Positions 53,715 to 62,179 of a stretch of DNA of 64,000 nucleotides are shown one piece after another. How positions within the stretch are numbered: the stretch's first letter is position 1; each line of letters starts with the position of its first letter. A program made the position numbers and the translations under genes. The notes under the pieces were generated by a model. That model worked only from the letters and a program-made list of their open reading frames with translations, had not been told where the DNA came from and ran no database searches. Source of the DNA: Peteryoungia rhizophila (GTDB taxonomy: Bacteria > Pseudomonadota > Alphaproteobacteria > Rhizobiales > Rhizobiaceae). The stretch is from the NCBI RefSeq assembly GCF_004912145.1, contig NZ_STGT01000001.1:1-64000 (forward strand), written 5' to 3'.

Positions 53715-53724
53715 TTATCTATAA
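53715..53724. promoter_or_regulatory. BioR box 3, isolated
   Basis: TTATCTATAA, exact consensus, about 160 bases upstream of the bioY start and over 900 bases from the bioR start. The stretch 53610-53950 holds no gene. Confidence 0.65.
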
Positions 53725-53819
53725 TTTATCGATCGCGGCAGATGGCGCGTCCCCACCCTACCCTATCCCAATAGCCGGGGAGACGGTGCCGGCGTGTTAG
53801 GGTTGGCGCGGATGCCCTC

Positions 53820-53940
53820 CCCGTGAGGCGCCTGCGCCAACAGGCCTCGAAGGCGAGGCCACGGAGGAGGCCGCCAGCCCCCCGTGCTTCGAGGGTCGCT
53901 CACGCTGCCAGCGCGGGATGAGGGCCGGCGCGTGATGGAC
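53820..53940. repeat. probable intergenic repeat, low-complexity GC-rich
   Basis: GAGGCGCCTGCGCCAACAGG, CCTCGAAGGCGAGGCC and CGTGCTTCGAGGGTCGCTCA with GCGCGGGATGAGGG recall the dispersed rhizobial element that carries CCTCGAAGCACG and CCTCATCC ends. Several short inverted repeats. No coding frame in the whole 53610-53950 stretch. Confidence 0.35.
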
Positions 53941-53950
53941 GGCGACTACG

Positions 53951-54631
53951 TCAACCGACGATCGCAAATCCTTCGGTGTCGGCACGGCCGGGCACCGGCA
54001 TGGGGGCGCGGCCGATCCACTGGACGTGGCGCTCGAGGATGCGGGCGGCTTCCGTTGCATCGCCGGATTTCAGAGCTTCAAGGATGGCGCGGTGGTCGTG
54101 GTCGGTGCGGGCTTCCCAGGTGGCGTGCCAGGCCACGAAGAGGAAACGGGCGGAGACGGCGTGGAGATCGTCGATGACGGAGAGCAGGCGCGGCATGCCA
54201 CAGGTGGAGACGATCAGGCGGTGGAAGCGGCGGTTGGCTTCCTCCCAGGTGCGGACATCCTTGGCATTGTCGGCATCGGTGGCGGCCTGTTCGGCGGCGG
54301 CGAGCACATCCGGCGTGAGATTTGGAGCGGAGTGGCGCAGCGCCAGCACTTCGAGGGCAGCCCGCATTTCGGCCACTTCACGAACCTGCTTCAGGTCAAA
54401 GCTGGCGACGCGCACGCCGCGACGGGGAATGCTGACGACGAGCCCTTGCGCCTCCAGCCGGCGAAAGGCCTCACGCACGGGCACGTGGCTCGCGCCGAAT
54501 TCTTCCGCGATATGGTCCTGGGCGAGGCGCGATCCGGGCACGAGTTCACCATGGATGATGCGCTCCGCCAGCGCGCGGCTGATGCGGCTCGCAATCGTAT
54601 CCTCGGGAGAATCTTCCGGCTTTTTCGGCAT
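53951..54631 (-). CDS. bioR: GntR-family biotin regulator BioR
   Basis: 226 residues from the ATG at 54631 (AGGAACCC upstream); an ATG at 54643 is an alternative. FadR-type GntR: winged helix HGELVPGSRLAQDHIAEEFG with ASHVPVREAFRRLEAQGLVV, then the all-helical FCD domain (WEEANRRFHRLIVSTCGMPR, RTDHDHRAILEALKSGDA with metal-site His). The sequence agrees with my recollection of BioR, and three BioR-type boxes and bioY lie immediately beside it. Represses biotin uptake or synthesis genes. Confidence 0.8.
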   Translation of the reverse strand: MPKKPEDSPEDTIASRISRALAERIIHGELVPGSRLAQDHIAEEFGASHVPVREAFRRLEAQGLVVSIPRRGVRVASFDLKQVREVAEMRAALEVLALRHSAPNLTPDVLAAAEQAATDADNAKDVRTWEEANRRFHRLIVSTCGMPRLLSVIDDLHAVSARFLFVAWHATWEARTDHDHRAILEALKSGDATEAARILERHVQWIGRAPMPVPGRADTEGFAIVG

Positions 54632-54703
54632 GGGTTCCTGCATAGTCAGCAGGCGACGGCTTGTCGAGGGAGGCAAGGGTCGCAGCCCTCTGCCAAAGCC
54701 CCC

Positions 54704-55048
54704 TCACCCATGCCTTTCCCGGCTATCCTCCGGCGCTTCGGTGCGATCATTAAGGCCGTAGTCGCGCAAGACCTCCGCGACGCGCAGGCGATAGGCGGCG
54801 AAGACACCACCTCGGCCGGCGGCCTGGGCGGCGCGGTGTTCTTCCGTCTCGCGCCAGCGGCGCACCGCCTCTTCGTCACGCCAGAAGGAGAGCGAGAGGA
54901 GCTTGCCACGTGTCGTGAGGCTTTCGAAGCGCTCGACGGAGACGAAGCCGTCGGCGGCTTCGAGCTGAGCGCGCAACTCGCCGGCGAGATCGAGATAGCG
55001 GTGACGCTCGCCGATGAAGGGTGTCACCTCGAAGATGACGGCGATCAT
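54704..55048 (-). CDS. antibiotic biosynthesis monooxygenase (ABM) domain protein
   Basis: 114 residues. A dimeric ferredoxin-like barrel: IAVIFEVTPFIGERHRYLDL, DGFVSVERFESLT, KLLSLSFWRDEEAVRRWRET, EEHRAAQ. Small heme- or cofactor-free oxygenase or stress enzyme. The start overlaps the NIPSNAP stop by four bases (ATGA). Confidence 0.82.
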   Translation of the reverse strand: MIAVIFEVTPFIGERHRYLDLAGELRAQLEAADGFVSVERFESLTTRGKLLSLSFWRDEEAVRRWRETEEHRAAQAAGRGGVFAAYRLRVAEVLRDYGLNDRTEAPEDSRERHG

Positions 55049-55374
55049 GGCTGGACTTTCCAGGATGGCGGGTGGGAAACATTTTTCAGGAAGAGCCGGT
55101 CCTCCTCCAGAATGAAACGGGCGTTTTTCGCGAATTCGTAATTGGCCTTGCCGAGAGGATCGGCGGCCAGCTTCAAGCGATAGGCCTCGTAAGCGGCGAG
55201 GTTTTCGATGTTGTAGATGCCGTAGGCGGTGGTCGCAGACCCTTCATGCGGGGCGAAATAGCCGACGAGATCGGCGCCGCAGCGCGGGATCGCTTCACCC
55301 CAGTTGCGGGCGTAAGTTGCGAAGTCGTCGCGGCCGAAGGGATCGATGCGGTAGCGGATGATGCAGGTGATCAT
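55045..55374 (-). CDS. NIPSNAP family protein
   Basis: 109 residues, the same alpha/beta-barrel fold class as the ABM protein: ITCIIRYRIDPFGRDDFATY, GADLVGYFAPHEGSATTAYG, IYNIENLAAYEAYRLKLAAD. Role unknown. First gene of a two-gene unit facing the ArsR regulator. Confidence 0.85.
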   Translation of the reverse strand: MITCIIRYRIDPFGRDDFATYARNWGEAIPRCGADLVGYFAPHEGSATTAYGIYNIENLAAYEAYRLKLAADPLGKANYEFAKNARFILEEDRLFLKNVSHPPSWKVQP

Positions 55375-55425
55375 GATGGCTCCTCATTTCTTGCGAGGTG
55401 GGTTTTGCCATGATCGACATGCGTG

Positions 55426-55495
55426 ATGCTTCGATCGGGGTCGAAGTTTTGCCAGCGCTTCCTCACCCTCGACAGTTCGACCGGGATCGAAGCAT
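55426..55495. promoter_or_regulatory. paired dyad operators between the NIPSNAP and ArsR genes
   Basis: Two 16-base dyads TTCGA-N6-TCGAA at 55430-55445 and 55476-55491 are 46 bases apart. They also form a larger inverted repeat (ATGCTTCGATC... and ...GATCGAAGCAT, 20 bases, two mismatches). The layout is typical of a dimeric ArsR repressor controlling both directions. Confidence 0.75.
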
Positions 55496-55543
55496 TCGCT
55501 ACAGTGGCGACAGAGACTGTGGCGAGCAAACAGGGAGACCACG

Positions 55544-56230
55544 ATGGCGGAAGGACCGGACATTGCACGCATCGCGTCGCTGATCGGCGATCCGGCACGC
55601 TCGAACATGCTGCTGGCGCTCATCGGCGGCAAGGCATTGACGGCGACGGAACTGGCGGGGGCTGCGGGGGTGACGCTGCAGACGGCGAGCTCACATCTGT
55701 CGAAACTCGAAGAGGGCGGACTGCTCTCCCAGCGCAAGCAGGGGCGGCATCGCTATTTCGCGCTGGCCGACGGACATGTCGGGGCGATGATCGAGAGCCT
55801 GATGAGCTTTTCGGCTAGCCGAGGGCACCTGCGCCACCGCACCGGGCCAAAGGAGCCGGAACTGCGCAAGGCGCGGATCTGTTATGATCACCTCGCCGGA
55901 GACTATGGCGTGCGGATGCTGGACAGCCTGGTGGCGCAAGGGGCGATCCGCGCGGAAGACGAGGCACTGACACTGACGCCTGAAGGGGAGAGCCTGCTGC
56001 GGGACCGAGGGCTCGACATTGGCTCCCTTCGGGCCAAACGGCGGCCGCTCTGCCGCGCCTGCCTGGACTGGAGCGAGCGGCGCACGCATCTCGCCGGTAC
56101 GCTCGGGGCGGCGCTGCTCTCGCACTTTCTAGATCGAGGTCATGCGCGGCGGGTGGAAGACAGCCGGATCATCCGGTTTTCGCCGGAAGGCGAGCGGCAG
56201 TTTCTGGCACAATTCCCACTGCCCGATTGA
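55544..56230 (+). CDS. ArsR-family transcriptional regulator
   Basis: 228 residues. N-terminal winged helix LIGDPARSNMLLALIGGKAL, VTLQTASSHLSKLEEGGLLS (recognition helix), RQGRHRYFAL wing. A long C-terminal extension (about 100-228) contains CRACLDWSERRTHLAGTLGA, whose CxxC may sense metal or redox state. Longer than simple ArsR proteins, as in the subgroup with this tail. Divergent from NIPSNAP-ABM, its likely targets. Confidence 0.87.
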   Translation: MAEGPDIARIASLIGDPARSNMLLALIGGKALTATELAGAAGVTLQTASSHLSKLEEGGLLSQRKQGRHRYFALADGHVGAMIESLMSFSASRGHLRHRTGPKEPELRKARICYDHLAGDYGVRMLDSLVAQGAIRAEDEALTLTPEGESLLRDRGLDIGSLRAKRRPLCRACLDWSERRTHLAGTLGAALLSHFLDRGHARRVEDSRIIRFSPEGERQFLAQFPLPD

Positions 56231-56256
56231 GAGGCAGATAGCAGACAACGAGCATC

Positions 56257-56285
56257 TTGAAAAGAAACCGACCATACGGTATGTT
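56257..56285 (+). promoter_or_regulatory. promoter and TetR operator of the SMR-TetR unit
   Basis: TTGAAA (56257-56262) and TATGTT (56280-56285) with a 17-base spacer make a good sigma-70-type promoter. The palindrome CATAC-G-GTATG at 56273-56283 overlaps the -10, where a TetR repressor would bind. Confidence 0.65.
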
Positions 56286-56314
56286 TAGTCATTCTCGTTC
56301 CTGGAGCTTCGACC

Positions 56315-56659
56315 ATGTCCCCCGCCCTCACCGCCTATGGCGCGCTTGCCGCCGCGATCGTGCTCGAAGTCATCGGCACCACGCTGCTGCAGAAATCGGC
56401 GCAATTCACCAAGCTTTTGCCGACGGCGGGCATGGTCATGTTCTATGTCGCGTCCTTCTACCTCCTGTCCCAGGCGCTGAAGGGCATGCCGCTCGGCATC
56501 GCCTATGCGATGTGGGGCGGGCTCGGCATCGTGTTGACGGCGCTGATCAGTGTCTTTTATCTCGAGCAGAGCCTCGACCTCGCAGCCCTTGCCGGCATCG
56601 CGCTGATCGTCACAGGCGTGATCGTGATGAACACGCTGTCCAGCACGGCGTCGCACTGA
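56315..56659 (+). CDS. small multidrug resistance (SMR/EmrE-type) efflux protein
   Basis: 114 residues, four membrane helices. The essential membrane Glu is E18 (AIVLEVIGTTLLQKSAQFTK); MPLGIAYAMWGGLGIVLTAL with the GxG/W motif is diagnostic. Proton-driven export of cationic compounds from the inner membrane. The stop overlaps the TetR start (TGATG). CTGGAGCTTCGACC gives the ribosome binding site. Confidence 0.92.
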   Translation: MSPALTAYGALAAAIVLEVIGTTLLQKSAQFTKLLPTAGMVMFYVASFYLLSQALKGMPLGIAYAMWGGLGIVLTALISVFYLEQSLDLAALAGIALIVTGVIVMNTLSSTASH

Positions 56660-57249
56660 TGGCGGGGGCTCCCTCACCCATGGACGGCGCGCTCTCTGCC
56701 CATCACCGCAAGAAACAGCCCGAACAGGTGCGCCGGGCACTGCTGGACTGCGCCGCCCAGATTGCGGCGGAAGGCGGGGCAGCGGCCATCACCATCCAGG
56801 CGGTGGCCACACGGGCGGGCGTCACCAAGGGCGGGTTGCTGCATCACTTCGACAGCAAACAGGCGCTGCTCGCTGCCGTCTTTGCGGATTTGCTCGACAA
56901 AATGGACCAGGAGATCGACCGGACGCTGGCGGATGATCCAGTGGCGCGCGGGCGTTTTACACGAGCCTATGTGCAGGCCTGTTTCTCGGATCGCCTGCTC
57001 GGCGAGCACAGCCTCTGGGGCGCGCTTTCGGTGGCCATCGTCTCGGAGCCGGCGCTGCGCTCGCTCTGGTCGGCCTGGCTCGACGACCGCATGGCGCGAC
57101 ATGGCGAGACGGATGGCGATCCGGAGCTTGTCGCCGTCAGGCTCGCCGCCGATGGCGTCTGGCTCGCCGACATGATGGAAAAGGCGGACGGATTGCGGCG
57201 TTATCCGCAGGACTTCGAGACGGTGCTGCTGGCGATGGCCGGGGCTTGA
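56659..57249 (+). CDS. TetR-family regulator of the SMR gene
   Basis: 196 residues from the ATG at 56659, coupled to the SMR stop. TetR helix-turn-helix ITIQAVATRAGVTKGGLLHH followed by FDSKQALLAAV. The C-terminal ligand domain is short (SDRLLGEHSLWGALSVAIVS). Likely autorepresses the pair through the palindrome in the shared promoter. Confidence 0.9.
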   Translation: MAGAPSPMDGALSAHHRKKQPEQVRRALLDCAAQIAAEGGAAAITIQAVATRAGVTKGGLLHHFDSKQALLAAVFADLLDKMDQEIDRTLADDPVARGRFTRAYVQACFSDRLLGEHSLWGALSVAIVSEPALRSLWSAWLDDRMARHGETDGDPELVAVRLAADGVWLADMMEKADGLRRYPQDFETVLLAMAGA

Positions 57250-57366
57250 GCTGGAGCCTCGGACAACCCGTCCGCCGACAGAGCTGCCATGCATGACATG
57301 CGATTGTCCTCGGCTTCCCGATCGTGTAGGGAGCGACCTTCCCTGGACCACATGACGGATGTTTCC

Positions 57367-58056
57367 ATGAGCGGCTTCGACCTCACCCTTTTCGACTGCG
57401 ACGGCGTGCTCGTCGATTCCGAGATCATCGCCGCCAAGGTCGAGTCCAAGCTCCTGACGGAAGCGGGTTATCCGATCTCGGTCGAGGAAATGGGTGAACG
57501 CTTTGCCGGCATGACCTGGAAGAACATCCTGCTGTCGATCGAAAAGGAGGTCGACATTCCCTTGTCGGCAAGCCTGATCGACAAATCGGAACAGCTGCTC
57601 GACCAGCGGCTGGCGCGTGAAGTCAAGGCGATCGAGGGCGTGCAGTATGCGCTCTCGCGGATTACCGGCCCGCGCTGCATCTGCTCGAACTCGTCGTCGC
57701 AGCGCCTCGACATGATGCTGTCGAAGGTCGGCCTCAAGGAGTTCTTCGCGCCGCATATCTATTCTGCCAAGGATCTCGGCGCCGATCGCGTCAAGCCGAA
57801 GCCGGACATCTTCCTGCATGGCGCAGCACAGTTTGGGGTGAGCCCGGGCAAGTGCATCGTGGTCGAGGATTCCGTTCACGGCGTGCATGCCGCCCGCGAA
57901 GCCGGAATGCGCGTCGTCGGCTTTACCGGCGCATCGCACACCTATCCCTCGCATGCCGACAAGCTGACCGATGCGGGTGCGGAAACGGTCATCGCGCGTA
58001 TGCAGGACCTGCCGGGCGTGATCGCCGCCATGGCGGAATGGGAAGGCGTATTCTGA
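57367..58056 (+). CDS. HAD-superfamily phosphatase (beta-phosphoglucomutase/Gph-like)
   Basis: 229 residues from the ATG at 57367; ATGs upstream give unlikely leaders. Motif I FDCDGVLVDSE with both Asp, cap domain, motif II SNSSSQR, motif III KPKPDIFLHGA and motif IV VEDSVHGVHAAREAG. Typical of phosphoglycolate- or hexose-phosphate-type HAD-IA enzymes. Substrate unknown. Convergent with the lipid-kinase gene 29 bases away. Confidence 0.9.
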   Translation: MSGFDLTLFDCDGVLVDSEIIAAKVESKLLTEAGYPISVEEMGERFAGMTWKNILLSIEKEVDIPLSASLIDKSEQLLDQRLAREVKAIEGVQYALSRITGPRCICSNSSSQRLDMMLSKVGLKEFFAPHIYSAKDLGADRVKPKPDIFLHGAAQFGVSPGKCIVVEDSVHGVHAAREAGMRVVGFTGASHTYPSHADKLTDAGAETVIARMQDLPGVIAAMAEWEGVF

Positions 58057-58085
58057 GCGCTGACGGCTTTGCCATCAGGTTTTGA

Positions 58086-59006
58086 TCACGTCCTGATCGT
58101 CAGGGCGCCCGGCAGAATTTCTGCGATGAAGGCGCCGGAGATCGGCGCCTCGCCGTCCACGTCGACCGGAAACCGGGCGGGATCGCGGGGCCTCACCTCC
58201 ACACGTCTTGCCTTGTGAAAACTGAGGAGCGGATGGCCGACATGGCCGGCCTTGTGCAGGCGGCCCAGTAAATTCAGAAGGCCGAGCACCTTCTCCTCGC
58301 GCATCACGGCCACCTCGAACATGCCATCGGCGACATTGGCCTCGGGGGTGATGTGCATACCGCCGCCGAACCATGCGCCATTGGCGATCGCGACCAGCGC
58401 CAGCCGCCCCTGATGCACCAGCATGCCGTCGACCAGGACTTCGAAATCATACGGTCGGTAGCGCAGGATGGCGAGTGCCGAATGGACGAGGAAGCGCAGC
58501 GGGCCGTTCAGAAACCGTCTGCGGCCTGGGGCATTGACGGCATCGACGATCTCGCCGGAAATGCCGACGCTGGTGATATTGGCGAAATGACGCCGCTGCT
58601 CGGCACCGGCCGCATCGCGCGAGATCAGCAAACCGGCGTCGATCCGGCGCAGCGGAGCGCCTGCGATGTGCTCGGCAAGGGCTGTCGGATCGGTCGGCAG
58701 GTTGAAGTTTCGGATGAAATCGCAGCCCGTGCCGATCGGCAGGAAGGCGAGCGGCATGTCAGGGCGGCTCGACCCCAGCACGCCATCGACGACGTCGCTG
58801 ATCGTGCCATCACCGCCGGCGACCAGAAGAAGATCATAGGGGCCGGCGGCCAGTTCGCGGGCGAGACGCCGCGCATCTCCGCTGGAGCGGCTCTCATGGA
58901 TCTCCAGGTCTGGAAAACGGGTGCGGAAGGCGGCAAGCAAAGGCGCCCATTGCTGCTGGCCGGAACGGCCACCCGCAATGGGGTTTCTCAAGACTGCAAT
59001 TTTCAA
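58086..59006 (-). CDS. diacylglycerol/lipid kinase family protein (YegS/BmrU-like)
   Basis: 306 residues. DAG kinase catalytic domain: LRNPIAGGRSG, LLLVAGGDGTISDVVDGVLG (GGDGT), and the FLPIGTGCDFIRNFNLPTDP loop, where GTxNDF is usual and Cys replaces Asn. The C-terminal beta-sandwich has HITPEANVADGMFEVAV and VDVDGEAPISGAF. Phosphorylates a lipid head group at the membrane. Specificity not readable. Confidence 0.88.
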   Translation of the reverse strand: MKIAVLRNPIAGGRSGQQQWAPLLAAFRTRFPDLEIHESRSSGDARRLARELAAGPYDLLLVAGGDGTISDVVDGVLGSSRPDMPLAFLPIGTGCDFIRNFNLPTDPTALAEHIAGAPLRRIDAGLLISRDAAGAEQRRHFANITSVGISGEIVDAVNAPGRRRFLNGPLRFLVHSALAILRYRPYDFEVLVDGMLVHQGRLALVAIANGAWFGGGMHITPEANVADGMFEVAVMREEKVLGLLNLLGRLHKAGHVGHPLLSFHKARRVEVRPRDPARFPVDVDGEAPISGAFIAEILPGALTIRT

Positions 59007-59184
59007 TCAGGCCTCCCCCCGAGAGCCATTCCTCGCGGATGCCTCCCCCTCTCCGTAGCGGCCCGCGCCCCCGCGAAAGCGGGCAAGGCCGCGCCACCGG
59101 TAACAGGCTAGCATTCCCGGATTGAAGAGAGCAAGCAAGCGGGTGGGACGGCGCCGCCGCTTCAACAAGATACGACAGGAGCGA

Positions 59185-60549
59185 TCAGTCCCGCCGTTGA
59201 CGATGTGTCGATGCGATGTGGCGATCGGTCAGTCGGGGCTGACCGAAGAGCTTTTCGCGCAGCGGTCCATCACGGTACTCCGTCTTGTAGAGGCCGCGCT
59301 CCTGCAGGCGCGGGACGACGAGCTCGATGATATCGTCGAAACATTCCGGCACGACCGTGCGGGAGAGGTTGAAGCCGTCGACGCCGGTGTCCTCGACCCA
59401 GTCCACCAGCCATTCGACCACCTGGTCGGCCGAAGCGACCAAGGGCTGCTGGCGGCTGCCGAGCACCATCTGCTCGATCAGCTTGCGCTTGGTCCATTGC
59501 GGCCCTGCGGCGCGGTCCATGGCCTTGATGTTGGAGGTGATCGCCTGGCTCTTTCCCGTCTCGACGGGTTCGTCCATGTCGAACTTGTCAAAGTCGATGC
59601 CCATGGAAGCGGCCGCATGGGTGAGCGCTGCCTCGGAGCTGACGTAACGCTTGTAATCCTCGAACTTGTCCTGTGCCTCCTTCTCGGTGCGGCCGGTGAC
59701 GATGGTGGCGCCGAGGAAGACCTTGATGTCGTCGCCATGCCGGCCGATCGCTCCTGCCCGGGTCCGGATATCGGTGACGATCTCGCGCACGCCCTCCTTT
59801 TTCTGGCCGTTGACGAAGACGCATTCGGCATGGGTGGCGGCAAACTGGCGGCCGCGCGGCGAAGAGCCGGCCTGGTAGAGCACCGGCGTGCGCTGCGGCG
59901 AGGGTTCGCAGAGGTGATAGGCCTCCACCTTGTATTGCCGTCCATGATGGTGGACGGGGTGGACGCGTGATGGATCGGCATAGACCTTCGCGGCCTTGTC
60001 AGCGACGACGGCGCCATCCTCCCAGCTGCCTTCCCAGAGCTTGTAGACGACTTCCATATATTCGTCGGCGAGATCATAGCGATCATCATGGGCCATCTGA
60101 CCATCGAGGCCGATGGCACGCGCCGCGCTGTCGAGATAGCCTGTGACGATGTTCCAGCCCATGCGGCCGCCGGTCAGGTGATCCAGCGTCGCCATGCGGC
60201 GGGCAAAGAGGAATGGCTGCTCATAGGTGAGGTTGGCAGTGACGCCGAAGCCGAGATGGCGGGTCACCGAAGCCATGGCGGGGACCAGCATCATCGGGTC
60301 ATTGACCGGCACCTGCACGGCACCGCGCAGGGCCGGCGCCGGGCTGCCGCTCAAGACGTCATAGATGCCGACGACATCGGCCAGGAAGATGCCGTCAAAG
60401 AGGCCTGCTTCCAGGCGCTTGGCATAGTCGGTCCAATAGGAGAGGCTGTTGTATTCCATCGACCGGTCGCGCGGATGGGACCAGAGGCCCTGCTGGATAT
60501 GCCCGATGCAGTTCATGTCGAATGCGTTGAAACGGATCTCGCGTGTCAC
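59185..60549 (-). CDS. LLM-class flavin-dependent monooxygenase (NtaA/SnaA/DszA type)
   Basis: 454 residues from a GTG at 60549 with AGGGAAG upstream. Luciferase-like TIM barrel with FNAFDMNCIGHIQQGLWSHP, GRMGWNIVTGYLDSAARAIG (FMN region), YQAGSSPRGRQFAATHAECV and DGFNLSRTVVPECFDDIIEL. Family members oxidise nitrilotriacetate, EDTA, sulfonates or dibenzothiophene sulfone with FMNH2 from a partner reductase. The partner is not adjacent. Divergent from an XRE-cupin regulator that likely controls it. Confidence 0.9.
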   Translation of the reverse strand: MTREIRFNAFDMNCIGHIQQGLWSHPRDRSMEYNSLSYWTDYAKRLEAGLFDGIFLADVVGIYDVLSGSPAPALRGAVQVPVNDPMMLVPAMASVTRHLGFGVTANLTYEQPFLFARRMATLDHLTGGRMGWNIVTGYLDSAARAIGLDGQMAHDDRYDLADEYMEVVYKLWEGSWEDGAVVADKAAKVYADPSRVHPVHHHGRQYKVEAYHLCEPSPQRTPVLYQAGSSPRGRQFAATHAECVFVNGQKKEGVREIVTDIRTRAGAIGRHGDDIKVFLGATIVTGRTEKEAQDKFEDYKRYVSSEAALTHAAASMGIDFDKFDMDEPVETGKSQAITSNIKAMDRAAGPQWTKRKLIEQMVLGSRQQPLVASADQVVEWLVDWVEDTGVDGFNLSRTVVPECFDDIIELVVPRLQERGLYKTEYRDGPLREKLFGQPRLTDRHIASTHRQRRD

Positions 60550-60587
60550 GTTTTCTTCCCTCAGCCACGGCAAGACAAGCGCGATGG

Positions 60588-60658
60588 CTTGCCAATGCCT
60601 CGTCCCCTATCGTATTCTTTCGTCCACTATAGAAGACGCACACGCAGGTTTTGGCAAG
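60588..60658. promoter_or_regulatory. divergent promoter with short inverted repeat, LLM/XRE
   Basis: CTTGCCAA (60588-60595) and TTGGCAAG (60651-60658) are perfect inverted repeats 55 bases apart in the 116-base gap. Possible operator halves for the XRE regulator. Confidence 0.35.
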
Positions 60659-60665
60659 GGTGTAG

Positions 60666-61259
60666 ATGAGCGAGACTGCAAGACGGATCGAAAGCTATGA
60701 CGAAAGCCGGCAGGCGCGCGCGATTGCCGAGCGCATTCGGGCCGAGCGTGACATCCGGTCGTGGTCGCTGGCCGAGCTTTCAGCCCGCTCTGGCGTTTCC
60801 AAGGCGATGATCAGCAAGGTGGAGCGCTGCGAGGCGAGCCCGACGGCCTCCGTGCTCGGCCGGCTGTCCGGAGCCTTTGGCCTGCCGCTTTCGGTGTTGC
60901 TTGCCATGGCGGAACGCGAGGGTGACCGCCTTGCCAGGCGGAGCGACCAGCCGGTCTGGGTCGACCCGGAGACGGGCTATTCGCGCCGCACCCTTTCGCC
61001 CCCGAACAGCGGGCAACTCGAACTGATCGAAGTGGTCTTGCCGGCGGGTGTGCGCGTCCCCTATCCGGCCTCCGCCTTCAGCTTCCAGCACCAGCAGATC
61101 CATGTCCTGGAGGGAGAGCTCGACTTCGTCGAGGGACCACGAAGCCACCAGCTTTCGGCCGGCGACTGCCTGCAGCTCGGCGCGCCTGAAGACTGCGTCT
61201 TCGTCAACGGCAGTGACAGGGCGACACGTTATCTGGTGGCATTGACGCGGCGGGGATAG
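60666..61259 (+). CDS. XRE-family regulator with C-terminal cupin
   Basis: 197 residues. Helix-turn-helix WSLAELSARSGVSKAMISKV near residue 38, then a cupin barrel (VLPAGVRVPYPASAFSFQHQ, QIHVLEGELDFVEGPRSHQL, SAGDCLQL). The PuuR/SutR-like plan senses a small ligand. Likely controls the divergent monooxygenase gene. Confidence 0.88.
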   Translation: MSETARRIESYDESRQARAIAERIRAERDIRSWSLAELSARSGVSKAMISKVERCEASPTASVLGRLSGAFGLPLSVLLAMAEREGDRLARRSDQPVWVDPETGYSRRTLSPPNSGQLELIEVVLPAGVRVPYPASAFSFQHQQIHVLEGELDFVEGPRSHQLSAGDCLQLGAPEDCVFVNGSDRATRYLVALTRRG

Positions 61260-61295
61260 GCGCCGGAAAGCGAACCCGGCGCCCTCTTCCGGAAC

Positions 61296-61868
61296 TTACT
61301 TCTTCTTCGGCTGTTCGAAACCGATATAGACGCGGGTCATGCCGGAGACATTGCCGGGGATCGTGACAGCGCGGCTGTAGACGAACTGGACCGGCGTGTT
61401 CACGTCGGCGATCGTGACTGGATACTGCTCGAGTTCGTTGGACACTTCCTGGCCGCCATCGACTACGGTGACGCGGACCGGCAGATTGATCGTGCCGGCC
61501 TTGCCCTGGGGACCAGAAACGAGGCGCCCCTGGATCAGCGCATTGACGGTGAGCGTCGTGTCGGTCCGGGAGCATGAGCGCGTCGAGTCGGCAAAAGACG
61601 CCTGGAAGACGACCTGTTCGGCATCGCCGTCCTTGCCACGGACGTAGGAGCGGTACACGGCTGTGCTGTCAGTCAGCGAAATCTGCGGGCAGAAGCCCTG
61701 AACGAAAGCCTGCTGGTCGGTGGCGACCGCTGGCGTGGCGGCGGGCGTTGCCGCTGCCGGATCGGAAGAGGAAAGGCCGAGGCTGCTGCCAAGACCGCCG
61801 GCATTGCAACCGGAGAGAACCATCATCAGCGAAACGGCGACAACACCGCGCGACACGTTTACAGACAC
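61296..61868 (-). CDS. putative lipoprotein of unknown function
   Basis: 190 residues. Type II signal peptide with lipobox VLSGC at about residue 21. An Ala/Pro/Ser-rich linker follows, then a beta-rich domain with two cysteines (FCPQISLTDSTAVYRSYVRG, SCSRTDTTLTVNALIQGRLV). Ends EQPKKK. Convergent with the XRE gene. Family not recognised; such proteins occur widely in rhizobia. Confidence 0.78.
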   Translation of the reverse strand: MSVNVSRGVVAVSLMMVLSGCNAGGLGSSLGLSSSDPAAATPAATPAVATDQQAFVQGFCPQISLTDSTAVYRSYVRGKDGDAEQVVFQASFADSTRSCSRTDTTLTVNALIQGRLVSGPQGKAGTINLPVRVTVVDGGQEVSNELEQYPVTIADVNTPVQFVYSRAVTIPGNVSGMTRVYIGFEQPKKK

Positions 61869-62179
61869 GAGACTTCACCTTCCGCATGCTCGGCCAAAGG
61901 CCGAAAAACAGTCAAACTTGAGGCTTTTCAGCGCCCTCGCGGATGGTCTATACCAGCGGCCACGAGAAAAATCGATTGGGTAGCCGGCAATTTGAGTCAA
62001 AATTCGATTGCTCCGCAACAGCCGGACCACAGGCGGCCGTGGCCAAGGCCACAGACGATTGCCGGGCTTGCGAAATCCTGGCCGGCGCACTGGCGCAAAC
62101 GGGCAAACCTCTTTATCGGAAACGCCATAGGTTTGGCGGCGCTTCGGCTCCGACCATTTGAACTATAGGGATAAGCGAC
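61869..62179. other. divergent intergenic region upstream of thrC
   Basis: About 310 bases that should hold promoters for thrC and the lipoprotein gene. No recognised riboswitch, attenuator or coding frame. Confidence 0.4.

Noticed and set aside
59070..59083. CCCGC-GAAA-GCGGG hairpin upstream of the lipid kinase gene
   Set aside because: Too short, no T-run, and not placed after a gene end on the relevant strand.
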